This document shows positions 8,810-18,605 of a stretch of 64,000 nt of DNA, piece by piece. Origin of the DNA: GCA-2690565 sp002457235 (GTDB taxonomy: Bacteria; Verrucomicrobiota; Verrucomicrobiia; Opitutales; Coraliomargaritaceae). The stretch is from NCBI GenBank assembly GCA_045565695.1, contig JBJLEZ010000008.1, forward strand, positions 62,001 to 126,000, in the 5' to 3' direction. Position 1 is the stretch's first letter. Each line of letters begins with the position of its first letter. The position numbers and the translations under genes were made by a program. The notes below the pieces were generated by a model. The model was not told the DNA's origin. It saw nothing but the letters and a program-made list of their open reading frames with translations, and did no database searches.

Positions 8810-10387
8810 ATGAATAAAATCCAATTCTTTCTTATCTGTATTCTATCGCTTTCTTTTGGGCAGTCTTTAGTCCATGCGGGTGGCGCTGTTGAAAAAAAGT
8901 CTTATGCTTTTCCTACGGAACTTTCTCAATATCAATTGATAGAAGAAGAGTATTCTAAGGAAAATGCGAGCGACTCAAAAGAATTAACATTATTAGAACG
9001 TTTGAAATTACGTGCGTTGGTTGATCCCATCAACATCATTGCTACTCTCTTATTTTTTGGGGCGATTCTGCATACTTTTGCTGCAGGATATTTTATGAAA
9101 TTGTCTCATAAGCTAGAGGAGTCGCATAAAGCTAAGTTTTCAGGACAGGAGTCATTTTATGTAGATGGGAAACATCCGGTAAACTTTAAAGCAAAATTAT
9201 TTCACTTTTTAGGAGAAGTAGAGGCTATATTTGGGATTTGGGTTTTGCCATTGCTAATCGCAATTACGGTTTTTCATGGATGGGATGTGGCAACTTATTA
9301 CATCGATTCACGCAATTTTACTGAACCTTTATTTGTGGTTGTAATTATGGCTATTGCGGCATCGCGTCCTATTATTATCTTTTCAGAAAAAGCACTCAGC
9401 TTCTTTGCTCAATTTGGTAAAGGATCGATTTCTGCTTGGTGGCTTTCAATTCTTATTGTAGCACCTTTGTTGGGGTCTTTCATCACTGAACCTGCGGCAA
9501 TGACAATAGCAGCGATGCTTTTAGGACAACAATTTTATCATCATGACCCTTCTAATACTTTTAAGTATGCAACATTAGGTCTCCTTTTTGTAAACATTTC
9601 AGTTGGCGGTACTTTGACTCATTTTGCCGCACCACCAGTTTTGATGGTGGCGAGTAAATGGGGTTGGGATGTGCCATTTATGTTCAGTAATTTTGGCTGG
9701 CGCGCTACTTTAGGAATTATCATTGCAACAGCACTTTACTATGTCTTGTTCAAAAAAGAGTTCAAAGAATTAGAAGCAAAATGCCAAAAACAATCAGGAG
9801 AAGTTGAAACTGCTAATGTTGTATCGGCTCCAGTTTGGGTGATTGTGATTCACTTACTATTTTTAGTCTGGACAGTGTTTACTTTACATCATCCTGCATT
9901 ATTTATCGGTGGATTCTTAACCTTTATTGCTTTTACAATCGCTACGGATCATCACCAAAATGCGATCAGCTTAAAATCACCGCTTTTAGTTGGATTCTTC
10001 TTGGCTGGGTTGGTCACACATGGTGGCTTGCAAGGCTGGTGGATTGAGCCTGTGCTTTCGATGCTTTCTGAACAAATGTTGTTTTTTGGTTCAACAATTT
10101 TGACAGCTTTTAATGATAATGCGGCGATTACTTTCTTAGCTTCCCAAGTACCTGCTTTTGATCTAAACTATGCTAAAGATATAGAATTAGCTAAATCGTT
10201 ACAATATGCAGTTGTTGCAGGGGCAGTAACGGGAGGCGGTTTAACTGTTATTGCGAATGCACCAAATCCCGCTGGGCAGAGTCTTCTTAATCGTTTCTTC
10301 AAAGGTGGTATTTCTCCTTTGAATCTATTTTTAGCGGCTCTTTTGCCAACTTTGATTATGGTGGTTGTCTTTATAATTATTCCATAG
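8810..10387 (+). CDS. Putative Na+/H+ antiporter (Na_H_antiport_2-type membrane protein)
   Basis: A polytopic inner-membrane protein of 525 aa that probably exchanges sodium for protons. It has a signal-like N-terminus, a short extracytoplasmic stretch, and about 11-12 hydrophobic segments from residue 65 on. Conserved features include an ITEPAAMTIAAMLLG segment (about 222-236), GGTLTHFAAPPVLMVA (about 267-282), TAFNDNAAITFLASQVP (about 428-444) and a VIANAPNPAGQSLL segment near the end. The repeated TEPA/AAPP/NAPNPAG discontinuous-helix pattern is typical of the ion-transporter superfamily that includes NhaD. Family assignment to PF07399 is from memory of these motifs. A marine, sodium-rich habitat would fit. 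Confidence 0.78.
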   Translation: MNKIQFFLICILSLSFGQSLVHAGGAVEKKSYAFPTELSQYQLIEEEYSKENASDSKELTLLERLKLRALVDPINIIATLLFFGAILHTFAAGYFMKLSHKLEESHKAKFSGQESFYVDGKHPVNFKAKLFHFLGEVEAIFGIWVLPLLIAITVFHGWDVATYYIDSRNFTEPLFVVVIMAIAASRPIIIFSEKALSFFAQFGKGSISAWWLSILIVAPLLGSFITEPAAMTIAAMLLGQQFYHHDPSNTFKYATLGLLFVNISVGGTLTHFAAPPVLMVASKWGWDVPFMFSNFGWRATLGIIIATALYYVLFKKEFKELEAKCQKQSGEVETANVVSAPVWVIVIHLLFLVWTVFTLHHPALFIGGFLTFIAFTIATDHHQNAISLKSPLLVGFFLAGLVTHGGLQGWWIEPVLSMLSEQMLFFGSTILTAFNDNAAITFLASQVPAFDLNYAKDIELAKSLQYAVVAGAVTGGGLTVIANAPNPAGQSLLNRFFKGGISPLNLFLAALLPTLIMVVVFIIIP

Positions 10388-10413
10388 GCCCGTCTAATGA
10401 TTAGGCATTTATT

Positions 10414-12156
10414 ATGGATAAAGCTCAAATCATAGGCATCCTCAAAGATATTTCAGTCTTTCTTGAGTTGAAGGGAGAGAATAGTTTTAAAATTCGGGCT
10501 TATCAAAGTGGTGCTCGTGCATTAGAGCGTTTAGAAGATAATTTTGATATTATCGTTAAAGAAGGTAAAATCGCTTCATTACAAGGAATTGGGCAGGCCT
10601 TAGCTTTAAAAATTGAGACCTTGTATCATGAAAGTCACTTACCTTTTTATGATAATTTGAAGGCTTCAATTGCTCCTGGCTTAATTGAGTTTCTTGATAT
10701 CCCTGGTCTTGGAGGAAAAAAAGTTAAACACATTCATGATGCACTCGGTATAGAGACAATCGAGGCACTAAAAGAAGCCTGTGAATCAGGAACAATTGAG
10801 GCATTGGATGGTTTTGGGGCGAAATCAGCGGAAAAAATCCTTTCAGGAATTGCGAATCGGGAAGCTTACGGAAAAAGGCATTTGTGGTGGAGTGTTCAAG
10901 AATTTGTTCAACAAATTGTTTCAGGATTGGAAGCCCATGCTTTAGTAAAACGAGCATCCGTTGCAGGTAGCTTTCGCAGGCGTTTAGAAACCGTGGGAGA
11001 CTTAGACTTTATCGTAGCTTCTGATACACCAGAGCCAATTATGGATTGGTTTACAGAAATTGAGGGTGTGAAAGAAATAACGGCTAAAGGAGAAACGAAA
11101 TCGAGTGTGCGTTTTGAAAACGGAATCCAAGCGGATCTAAGGATCGTTACTGAGAAGGAGTTTGTCTTTGCATTACATCATTTCACTGGCTCAAAAGACC
11201 ATAATGTAATGATGCGTCAACGAGCATTGTCTAGAGGCTATCGTCTGAGCGAGTGGGGTATTTTTGACAAGGATTCAGAAGAGAATATTCCAATAGAAGA
11301 GGTCAATCTTATTCAAACGGAAGCAGATTTATTCAAATTTTTTGATTTAGAGATGATTGAGCCAGAGTTGAGAGAGGGCTTAGGTGAAATTTTAGCAGCA
11401 GAAAATAAAAAGTTACCTAGACTCATTGAGAGTAATGAGATCAAAGGAGTTTTCCATAATCATACCACACTTTCTGATGGAATGAATACTTTAGATGAAA
11501 TGGTTGAACAGGCAGAATCACTTGGATGGTCTTACCTTGGTTTTGCCGATCATTCCAAATCGAGTGTTCAAGCCAATGGATTAAATGAAGAGAGAGTACA
11601 TAAGATGATTGAGCAGATACAATCTTTCAATGAATCAGGAAGCTCTTCAGTGACTGCTTTTTCAGGCATAGAGTGCGATATCTTAAAGGATGGGACTTTA
11701 GATTTGGATGAATCCGTTTTAGGCCAATTGGATTACGTTGTTGCATCGGTTCATTCAAGTTTCAGCCAGTCAGAAGAAGAAATGACGCAGAGAGTGATTC
11801 GAGCTATTGAAAGCCCTTCGGTAACTATGTTAGGACATCCTACAGGCAGGCTATTATTACGACGGGAAGGCTATCAAATAAATATTTCTAAAGTTATTGA
11901 TGCTGCCATAGCAAATAAGGTGATTATAGAAATTAATGCAAATCCTCAGCGTTTGGATATGGATTGGCGTTTTTGGAAGCAGGCTGTTCAACGTGGATTA
12001 ATGTGTTCAATCAATCCAGATGCCCATTCGATTAAGAATTTGGGCTACTACGAAGCGGGGGTAAATATAGCTAGAAAGGGATGGATTGAGGCGAATAGCC
12101 TTTTAAATACGAGAGATACTGATGGCATAAAGCGTTGGTTCTCAGAAAGATTATGA
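10414..12156 (+). CDS. polX: DNA polymerase X family protein with PHP domain
   Basis: Bacterial PolX fills short gaps during DNA repair, and its PHP domain supplies 3'-5' exonuclease and AP-endonuclease activity. The N-terminal 8-kDa/HhH region spans about 1-150, with helix-hairpin-helix turns DIPGLGGKKV and LDGFGAKSAEKIL. The polymerase palm carries VAGSFRRRLETVGDLDF (about 183-199), with the catalytic aspartates in GDLDF, and a further aspartate in IQADLRIV. The C-terminal PHP domain starts at FHNHTTLSDGMNT (about 348) and includes FADHSKS, GIECDIL, HPTGR and NPDAH. Length (580 aa) is typical. The gene appears complete and active. Confidence 0.95.
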   Translation: MDKAQIIGILKDISVFLELKGENSFKIRAYQSGARALERLEDNFDIIVKEGKIASLQGIGQALALKIETLYHESHLPFYDNLKASIAPGLIEFLDIPGLGGKKVKHIHDALGIETIEALKEACESGTIEALDGFGAKSAEKILSGIANREAYGKRHLWWSVQEFVQQIVSGLEAHALVKRASVAGSFRRRLETVGDLDFIVASDTPEPIMDWFTEIEGVKEITAKGETKSSVRFENGIQADLRIVTEKEFVFALHHFTGSKDHNVMMRQRALSRGYRLSEWGIFDKDSEENIPIEEVNLIQTEADLFKFFDLEMIEPELREGLGEILAAENKKLPRLIESNEIKGVFHNHTTLSDGMNTLDEMVEQAESLGWSYLGFADHSKSSVQANGLNEERVHKMIEQIQSFNESGSSSVTAFSGIECDILKDGTLDLDESVLGQLDYVVASVHSSFSQSEEEMTQRVIRAIESPSVTMLGHPTGRLLLRREGYQINISKVIDAAIANKVIIEINANPQRLDMDWRFWKQAVQRGLMCSINPDAHSIKNLGYYEAGVNIARKGWIEANSLLNTRDTDGIKRWFSERL

Positions 12157-12178
12157 TAATCTAAGGAAAAACTTTCTC

Positions 12179-12210
12179 TTGAAATTTGTAGAATTTTAAG
12201 TTTCTATAAT
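12179..12210 (+). promoter_or_regulatory. Candidate promoter upstream of rny
   Basis: TTGAAA at 12179-12184 and a perfect TATAAT at 12205-12210 precede rny. The 20-nt spacer is longer than the optimal 17, so the -10 element is the better part of this call. The gap after polX (85 bp) is the longest in this stretch, which makes an independent promoter for rny reasonable. Confidence 0.3.
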
Positions 12211-12241
12211 AACTCCTTTCGTGTAACCCCAGCGAATCTTA

Positions 12242-13768
12242 GTGAGTCTTTTGGCTCAAAATATATTAGATTTTATGAATGCTGACACGATTATCACCTT
12301 TGCATTAGGGCTTATTCTTGGTATTGGGCTTCTTATGATTTTTACTAGTCGACAGACCCGATTATTAAAGAAGAATCTTAAAAAAGATGCAGAAATCAGT
12401 ATTAAGGAAAAGTCCTTAGTACTTAATGAAAAATTAGCGAAACAAGAATTAGATATTCAAAGTAAAGAAAGTGAATTAGAACGAAAAATAAATACTTCGA
12501 ATCAATTGGAAAAAGAGTTAGAGAAAAAAGTAGAGAATTTTAGTTTACAGGAAAATGAACTGCTTAAAGAGCAAAAGTCTTTAGATGAAGCAAAATATAA
12601 CGCAAAGAAGTTAGAGCGTTTTTATCGATTAAAGTTACACCAAATTACACAAATGAGCCAAAAAGAGGCGAGGCAACTTCTTTTACAGGCCACTGAGAAA
12701 GATTGTGAAGCAGAAATTCTATTGATTCGTAGAGAGAAATTAGGGCGTTCAGAATCTGACATAAATGCTGAAGCTCGTAGATTGTTGCTAGCAAGTATGC
12801 AGAGGTTGTCGAGCCAAGCTATGAATGATGCTACAGCGACATTAGTTCAAATTCCTAATGAAGAATTTAAAGGACGAATTATTGGAAAAGAAGGACGGAA
12901 TATACGAACCTTTGAACATGCCACAGGGACTACCCTAATGATGGATGAGTCTCCAGATTCGGTTCTAGTTTCATCATTTGATCCTGTGCGCAGAGAAATT
13001 GCTCGCATAGCTCTTGAAGCTTTAGTGCGGGATGGGCGTATTCATCCAGCAAATATTGAGGAAACTGTAAAATCGTCTGAAGATGCTATTTTATCTAGCA
13101 TGGTGGAGGTTGCTGAGAAAGCGATACTTCAACTGAGATTGAATGATGTCTCACATGATGTTTTAACCACTTTAGGGCGTTTGAATTACCGACTATCGAA
13201 TAATCAAAATACTTTGGAACATTCGATAGAAGTGTCTAATTTTTGCGCTTTGCTTGCTGCAGAACTGGGTTATGATGTAAATGTGGCAAAACGAGCTGGT
13301 TTATATCACGATATCGGAAAGGCATTAACTGAAGAGGGGCATGAAAGTCATGCGATAGCAGGTGCTAATTTTATGAAGAAACATGGTGAAAACGATTTAG
13401 TGGTAAATGCAATTGCAGCCCATCACAAAGAAGTTGAGCCAGAAAGTGTTTATGCCAGTTTAGTAATGATTGCAGATTCTATCTCTGCGACTCGACCAGG
13501 TGTGAGAACCTCTTCTGTTGACGGATTCTATCAGCGAGTAAAATCGATTGAGCAGATTGCTAAAGAGCAGCAAGGGGTAGAGGATGCCTATGCTATACAA
13601 GCGGGCAAAGAACTACGTGTGATTGTCAAACCAGAGATTGTTGATGACTCTGGTTGTCGGCAAATTGCTCGAAGAATACGTTCTCGAATTGAAAATGAAT
13701 TGTCTTATCCTGGAGTTATTGAAGTTACTGTTATACGTGAGCAACGTTTTAATGAAACAGCTGTATAA
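12242..13768 (+). CDS. rny: Ribonuclease Y
   Basis: RNase Y is a membrane-bound endoribonuclease that starts mRNA decay. An N-terminal membrane segment (about residues 15-33) is followed by a long charged coiled coil (about 38-180). The KH RNA-binding domain has IIGKEGRNIRTFEHATG at about 215-231, and the HD phosphohydrolase domain has the first His in TLEHSIEVS and the HD pair in GLYHDIGKAL. The C-terminal end EVTVIREQRF matches the family. The annotated start is GTG at 12242; an ATG at 12275 (MNADTIITF) would still keep the membrane segment and may be the true start. The stop overlaps the next gene start by 1 bp. Confidence 0.94.
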   Translation: MSLLAQNILDFMNADTIITFALGLILGIGLLMIFTSRQTRLLKKNLKKDAEISIKEKSLVLNEKLAKQELDIQSKESELERKINTSNQLEKELEKKVENFSLQENELLKEQKSLDEAKYNAKKLERFYRLKLHQITQMSQKEARQLLLQATEKDCEAEILLIRREKLGRSESDINAEARRLLLASMQRLSSQAMNDATATLVQIPNEEFKGRIIGKEGRNIRTFEHATGTTLMMDESPDSVLVSSFDPVRREIARIALEALVRDGRIHPANIEETVKSSEDAILSSMVEVAEKAILQLRLNDVSHDVLTTLGRLNYRLSNNQNTLEHSIEVSNFCALLAAELGYDVNVAKRAGLYHDIGKALTEEGHESHAIAGANFMKKHGENDLVVNAIAAHHKEVEPESVYASLVMIADSISATRPGVRTSSVDGFYQRVKSIEQIAKEQQGVEDAYAIQAGKELRVIVKPEIVDDSGCRQIARRIRSRIENELSYPGVIEVTVIREQRFNETAV

Positions 13769-14796
13769 TGAAATTTAAATTAATCTACATCTATCTTTTA
13801 TTTGTACCTCTCTTATTTTCTACCAATAATCTAAAGCTTGTTCTACATTCAGGTGAGATTTTGATTGGTCAGTCGAATTCAAGCATTACAGAAGACGTTT
13901 ACCTTATTAATTCAGATATTTTAGGTGAAATAAGTATATCGAAGTATAAGGTAAAATCATTTGATGTACTTACAAATGTTGGAAAAAAAGAGTCTGAAAA
14001 AGTGGAATTAAGCGAACCCGCTAATTATACTACAGCCAAACAAAAAAATGAAATTAAAAACATTAAGAAAGGGCCTCAGGCTCATTTGATTTCAGATTTA
14101 TATGGGAAAGTGAAATTATTAGATGCACCAAAATCGTGGAGTGGAAATTTGCGAATTGGAATGAATTTATCATTTGGTGATAGGGAATACACCCATACCT
14201 ATCTGCGGGGAAAGTTGAAAGTTCAAGAACGGGATAGTCCTCATCTTTTTCAACTATCTGGAGAATATAATTTTCGTGAAACAGAACAAATTGATGGGAG
14301 TCAATATGTGTCTCAGGATCGTTATCATTTAAATTTTATTTATCGATGGTTCTATTCTGATCGATGGTTTTTTCAGAATGCATCCAGTTATCGTACCGAT
14401 AAATTAAAGGGTATTAATAATGAATTACAAAATATATTGGGCTTTGGTTATCGTAGTACCTTCTTTGATACCTTAGAGTTTTTGATTGGTTCTGGGGTTG
14501 GTTTTCAAGATCGCTCAATCGTTGGGCTTGTCGAAGAATCCCCTGTAGTCATCAATGTATTCCAAGAATTGAATTGGAAACCAACAAAACGAATGAAATT
14601 AAACCAAACGCTGAATTTTTTCCAAAATCCTGATGAAATAGACATCTATAATTATGAATTTATTTTAGCTGTTAATTATCGCTTCACTGATTTGCTAGGT
14701 TTTGAAATGCGATATTTCATTGATTTTGATAGCGGCATTACGGAAAGTATTAAAAAGGACTCTCGCTTCCAAAACGCTTTGATTTTTTACTTTTAG
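13768..14796 (+). CDS. Outer-membrane beta-barrel protein, DUF481-like
   Basis: A signal peptide (about residues 1-20) precedes a short domain (20-70) with the pattern LVLHSGEILIG and SKYKVKSFDVL, common before DUF481 barrels. From about residue 125 onward alternating polar/aromatic strands dominate (for example LQNILGFGYRSTFFDTLEF and FILAVNYRF), and the protein ends in FYF, the C-terminal Phe recognised by the BAM machinery. It should insert into the outer membrane; no substrate can be inferred. Its ATG overlaps the rny stop (TAATG), and rdgB begins 2 bp after its stop, so rny, this gene and rdgB probably form one transcript. Confidence 0.65.
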   Translation: MKFKLIYIYLLFVPLLFSTNNLKLVLHSGEILIGQSNSSITEDVYLINSDILGEISISKYKVKSFDVLTNVGKKESEKVELSEPANYTTAKQKNEIKNIKKGPQAHLISDLYGKVKLLDAPKSWSGNLRIGMNLSFGDREYTHTYLRGKLKVQERDSPHLFQLSGEYNFRETEQIDGSQYVSQDRYHLNFIYRWFYSDRWFFQNASSYRTDKLKGINNELQNILGFGYRSTFFDTLEFLIGSGVGFQDRSIVGLVEESPVVINVFQELNWKPTKRMKLNQTLNFFQNPDEIDIYNYEFILAVNYRFTDLLGFEMRYFIDFDSGITESIKKDSRFQNALIFYF

Positions 14797-14798
14797 GT

Positions 14799-15398
14799 AT
14801 GATAAAGATGGTTCTAGCTACAGGTAATGAGCATAAGGCTGAAGAATTTGAAGATTTATTTGCCGGTAGTAAATTCAAGGTGTTTTCTGCAGCTAAATTT
14901 GGTGGAATGCCTAAGGTCATAGAAAATGGAAAGACTTTTCAATCGAATGCTTACCTTAAAGCATTTGCATTATCTAAACAGCTAAAGAAGAAGCATTGGG
15001 TAATTGCAGATGATTCTGGATTGGAAGTCGATTACTTAGACGGTGCACCTGGCATTTATTCTGCTCGTTATGCCGGAACTAAAGCTAGTGATTCAGATAA
15101 TTTAGATAAGTTACTTGCGGATTTAGACGGCGTTTCAAAATCAAAAAGACAGGCAAGATTTCGGTGTGTATTATGTCTTATCGATAAAGATGCTGGTACT
15201 TACTATTTTGAGGGTACCTGCGAAGGAAGCATTAATTTAAAGCCAAAAGGGAAGTCTGGATTTGGCTATGATCCAATTTTTATACCAGATGGATATAAAA
15301 CTTCGTTCGCTGAGTTGGGTGAATCAATTAAATCTCAACTGAGTCATAGGGCAAAAGCGGTTATCTGCTGTAAGCAGTTTTTTAAAAAGAAGTTTTAG
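14799..15398 (+). CDS. rdgB: XTP/dITP diphosphatase (RdgB/HAM1 family)
   Basis: It removes non-canonical purine nucleotides (XTP, dITP) from the pool, hydrolysing them to the monophosphate. The N-terminal nucleotide-binding motif LATGNEHKAEEF is at residues 6-17, the catalytic DDSGLEVDYLDGAPGIYSAR region at about 71-90, and the C-terminal SGFGYDPIF, FAELG and SHRAKA motifs are all present. Length (199 aa) is typical. It converges on proC with a 4-bp overlap of the two stop codons, so no separate terminator can lie between them. Confidence 0.95.
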   Translation: MIKMVLATGNEHKAEEFEDLFAGSKFKVFSAAKFGGMPKVIENGKTFQSNAYLKAFALSKQLKKKHWVIADDSGLEVDYLDGAPGIYSARYAGTKASDSDNLDKLLADLDGVSKSKRQARFRCVLCLIDKDAGTYYFEGTCEGSINLKPKGKSGFGYDPIFIPDGYKTSFAELGESIKSQLSHRAKAVICCKQFFKKKF

Positions 15399-16201
15399 TT
15401 CTTAGCCAATTCTATTGAGCGTTTTTTCGCACTCAAGACGGCAGCTTCAATTAATGCCCTAAAATCGTTTTCACTTAATGTATTGAGTGCGGCTTCTGTT
15501 GTTCCACCTGGAGAGGTCACAGCATTTCTAAGGTCTTCAGGGGAAGATTCACTTTTTTTGAGAAGTTTTGCTGAACCAATGACTGTTTCTATAGCGAGAG
15601 TTTTTGCTAAATTGCCATCTAGTCCTGCTTTAGTACCTGCATCTATCAGTGCTGAAATAAACTCAAAAACATAGGCGGGTCCGCTGCCAGAAAGTGCGGT
15701 AATCGCGTCAATTTGTGACTCACTAACTGAGTGTACTGTGCCTAGTGCACCTAAAATACGTTCTATCAATTGCAATTCTTCCGTTTCAAGAGGGTTTAAG
15801 GTAGCATATGCGGTAGAGCCACACCCGATTTGTCCAGGAGTATTAGGCATACTTCGTATAATATTTTTTACTCTCGGAAAAGATTCACTCAAGCGTCTTA
15901 TCGGAGTACCCGCTAAAATGGAAATTAACGTAATATGTGCAGCTTGTTCTAAGATACTGGAATTAATTTGATCTAATTGTTGTGGCTTGCAGGCTAAAAC
16001 TAGTGTTTCAACTTCTGGAACAAATGGAAGGAGTGAATCTACTGCGGTGATACCACTTTCTTGAGCTAAAATGGTTGCTGTGTCATCGTCCCCAGATGTG
16101 CAAACGATTTCATCGGATGTGTAGACTTTCTTTTGAATTAAGCCTTTTACAATTGCAGTTGCCATTCTACCTGCTCCGATGAATGCAATTTTCTTTTTCA
16201 T
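15395..16201 (-). CDS. proC: Pyrroline-5-carboxylate reductase
   Basis: It reduces pyrroline-5-carboxylate to proline with NAD(P)H, the last step of proline synthesis. The Rossmann motif FIGAGRMATAI is at residues 7-17. Conserved MPNTPGQIGCGSTAY lies near 117-131, the catalytic-domain stretch ALSGSGPAYVFEF near 168-180, and RNAVTSPGGTTEAAL near 225-239. Length (268 aa) is normal. The start codon overlaps the stop of the RDD-protein gene by 4 bp (ATGA), so the two are probably translationally coupled. Confidence 0.96.
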   Translation of the reverse strand: MKKKIAFIGAGRMATAIVKGLIQKKVYTSDEIVCTSGDDDTATILAQESGITAVDSLLPFVPEVETLVLACKPQQLDQINSSILEQAAHITLISILAGTPIRRLSESFPRVKNIIRSMPNTPGQIGCGSTAYATLNPLETEELQLIERILGALGTVHSVSESQIDAITALSGSGPAYVFEFISALIDAGTKAGLDGNLAKTLAIETVIGSAKLLKKSESSPEDLRNAVTSPGGTTEAALNTLSENDFRALIEAAVLSAKKRSIELAKN

Positions 16202-16836
16202 AGTGATCCCTCTACTTTCTTAAGAAGCATTTGATTTAATTTATATTCGTCAATGACTTTAGTTTGGCTGATGAGATCATGTCCCCATTGTTTACTCTTA
16301 TGAAAACGTTTAGTCAGTGCTGCTACTAGAAAAAGAAGAGGAAAGAAATAAAACAAGAGAACGGTTTTTGAAATTGCTCGAATGCCCGCATGAAAAATGG
16401 GTATCGAATCTCTAGGAGTGAGTGTTATGGTTTTAAGATTAAATATCTTCTTACCCATCGAACTACCTTTGAAAAGGGTATCACAAAGCACAAAATAGAG
16501 GATAAAAATAATTGAAAAAGATTCGGTAATGAGCAGGAGAATCGATTGTGCTGAATCATTTAGGATGGGAGCAGCTGTTGTACTGTTAGTTTCTGCCCAA
16601 GCTATATAAGCTTCAAGCCAATCATTAAGTGCTTCTAATGAAAAAGAGGGATTCAATGGAAGGATGACCTGCAAAATAATTAAGGTCGCTAGCAACACTA
16701 CCAGAATGTAATCCAAAAGAAAAGCGAGTCCCCTAAAGGCTATCGAAGGCTCAGGGAGATTGTCTGAATCTAGGCTGATGATAAATGCTTTTTTATTATC
16801 TCCCTTATTATGACTGTCTTGATCCAATTCTGGCAT
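16198..16836 (-). CDS. RDD family membrane protein
   Basis: RDD proteins are small inner-membrane proteins of mostly unknown function; some have been linked to transport. The first helix begins with FRGLAFLLDYILVVLLATLI (about 29-48), matching the R-x-x-A-x-x-x-D family pattern. A second helix lies near 95-112, followed by DTLFKGSSMGKKIFNL, the typical cytoplasmic loop, and a third helix near 148-168 (ISKTVLLFYFFPLLFLVAAL). It lies upstream of and overlaps proC by 4 bp, and folD ends 19 bp before the far side of its start region. No functional link to proline synthesis is known. Confidence 0.75.
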   Translation of the reverse strand: MPELDQDSHNKGDNKKAFIISLDSDNLPEPSIAFRGLAFLLDYILVVLLATLIILQVILPLNPSFSLEALNDWLEAYIAWAETNSTTAAPILNDSAQSILLLITESFSIIFILYFVLCDTLFKGSSMGKKIFNLKTITLTPRDSIPIFHAGIRAISKTVLLFYFFPLLFLVAALTKRFHKSKQWGHDLISQTKVIDEYKLNQMLLKKVEGSL

Positions 16837-16855
16837 ATTTAATCTGAATGCTAAA

Positions 16856-17728
16856 TTATGAATTCATCGCTTTAAATGCTTTGAGTGTATTTTGCATAAG
16901 CATCGCTACAGTCATAGGGCCGACCCCGCCAGGGACGGGGGTGATGTGTTCACATAAAGGTGAAACTGTATCAAAATCTACGTCTCCAACTAGGCGAGTA
17001 CCAGATTTTTTTGTAGCATCGGGTATTCTATTGATCCCAACATCAATTATTGAAGCTCCAGGTTTGACCATATCTTTAGTAACAAAGTGTGCTTTCCCTA
17101 TGGCAGCAATCAATATGTCAGCTTGTCTAGTGATATCAGCAAGGTTTTGTGTTCGAGAATGACATACAGTAACCGTTGCATTTCCCGGTGTCCCTTTGCG
17201 AACCATCAATAATGTTGCTGGCTTCCCCACAATCTGACTACGACCCAGTACAACGACATGTTTGCCTTCAGTTTCAATTTGACTTCGTTTTATCAATTCT
17301 ACGATTCCAGCTGGGGTGCATGCAACAAACCCAGAAGCATCTTCTTGACAGAGTTTTCCAATGTTAAGCGTATGAAATCCATCCACATCTTTTTGAGGGT
17401 CAACTTGATTAAAAGTCGCGGTTTCATCAATATGCTTTGGTAAGGGAGCTTGAATCAAAATTCCGTTTACGGTATCATTTGCATTATACGTCTTAATGAC
17501 GGCAAAAAGTTCTTCTTGAGTGATTGATTCCGGCAGAACAGTCAATTCAGCATGGATGCCGATGGCTTCAGCCGTTTTTTGTTTCTTGCGAACATAAGAT
17601 ATTGAGGCAGGGTCTTCGCCAACTCGAATAAAAGCTACGGTAGGCTTGTCTTTGCCGAGTTGACCAACTTCTTTCTTTAAGTCTTCAATGATATCTTTAG
17701 CGATTTTGTTTCCGTCGATTATATTCAT
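16856..17728 (-). CDS. folD: Bifunctional methylenetetrahydrofolate dehydrogenase/cyclohydrolase
   Basis: FolD interconverts 5,10-methylene-, methenyl- and 10-formyl-tetrahydrofolate for purine and formyl-methionine supply. The catalytic YVRKKQKTAEAIG segment with its lysine is at about 45-57. GILIQAPLPKHID and DPQKDVDGFH follow, then the Rossmann-type VVVLGRSQIVGKP and the C-terminal CEHITPVPGGVGPMTVAMLM. Length (290 aa) is normal and both FolD signature patterns are present. Confidence 0.96.
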   Translation of the reverse strand: MNIIDGNKIAKDIIEDLKKEVGQLGKDKPTVAFIRVGEDPASISYVRKKQKTAEAIGIHAELTVLPESITQEELFAVIKTYNANDTVNGILIQAPLPKHIDETATFNQVDPQKDVDGFHTLNIGKLCQEDASGFVACTPAGIVELIKRSQIETEGKHVVVLGRSQIVGKPATLLMVRKGTPGNATVTVCHSRTQNLADITRQADILIAAIGKAHFVTKDMVKPGASIIDVGINRIPDATKKSGTRLVGDVDFDTVSPLCEHITPVPGGVGPMTVAMLMQNTLKAFKAMNS

Positions 17729-17758
17729 GATGTCTGTTCTAATTTTTTGCGAAGTTGC

Positions 17759-18490
17759 TTATCCTAGCAAGCGTTCAATGTCTTTTTTGCTTAATATTTT
17801 TATTCCGCCTTTAGCTATGTTCTTAAGCTGTATTTTCCCGATTTGAATTCGAACCAATTTTTTTACATAATAACGGTGAGCTTCAAATAAGCGTCTTATT
17901 TCTCTTTTTTTCCCATGCGAAAGGTGCACTTCTAATTTTCTTTGATCACCTTCTTTACCGGTAGGCGCAGGAATGATTTTATCGGCTTTTAAAAAATCAC
18001 CTTCAAATTCAATACCTTCTAGGAGCTTGGGGATGTCGTTTGGCTTAAGATCTTTGTTTAAAGTGACTCGGTATCGTTTAATGATATTAGCTGAAGGATG
18101 AGTGAGTTGATTAGCTAAAGCACCGTCATTGGTTATGACAAGCATACCCTCGCTATCTTTATCGAGACGGCCCGCACAAAAGAGCCGTTTTTTTTGTAAA
18201 TCAGAGGGGAGTAGATCAAATACGGTTTGTGTCGCAAATGGGTCGCTATTACTACAAATGATTCCTTTTGGCTTGTTTAAGATTAGGGTGATAGGAGTCT
18301 CTTTAGCTTTAAGTATCGGTTTATTATTTACAAAAATAGCATCTGTTGTGAGTGCTTTTGTGCCAAGTTCTATAGTTTTTCCGTTGACCCTTACTTTGCC
18401 TGCTTCAATTAGCTTTTCTGCTTCTCTTCGTGAACATATTCCTGCGTTGGCTATTATTTTTTGGACTCTCTCTGGTTCTATGGAATTCAT
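17759..18490 (-). CDS. rRNA pseudouridine synthase, RsuA/RluB/RluF family
   Basis: It converts a uridine in rRNA to pseudouridine. An N-terminal S4 RNA-binding domain (RVQKIIANAGICSRREAEKL) leads into the catalytic domain with FCAGRLDKDSEGMLVITNDG, where the aspartate of GRLD is the catalytic residue. The C-terminal KKREIRRLFEAHRYYVKKLVRI motif fits the same family. The ATG at 18490 is chosen because the S4 domain begins right after it; a longer frame from GTG at 18553 adds 21 unrelated residues. Which rRNA position is modified (16S or 23S) cannot be decided here. Confidence 0.9.
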   Translation of the reverse strand: MNSIEPERVQKIIANAGICSRREAEKLIEAGKVRVNGKTIELGTKALTTDAIFVNNKPILKAKETPITLILNKPKGIICSNSDPFATQTVFDLLPSDLQKKRLFCAGRLDKDSEGMLVITNDGALANQLTHPSANIIKRYRVTLNKDLKPNDIPKLLEGIEFEGDFLKADKIIPAPTGKEGDQRKLEVHLSHGKKREIRRLFEAHRYYVKKLVRIQIGKIQLKNIAKGGIKILSKKDIERLLG

Positions 18491-18605
18491 ATATATGCTT
18501 GATAATGATGAAATAAGGTTTGTTAAGGGAAATTTTGTTTTTCTAGCTTGCACTAGAAGCTAATTATTTGTCTATTCATTTTTTCATAAATTATATTTTT
18601 TAACT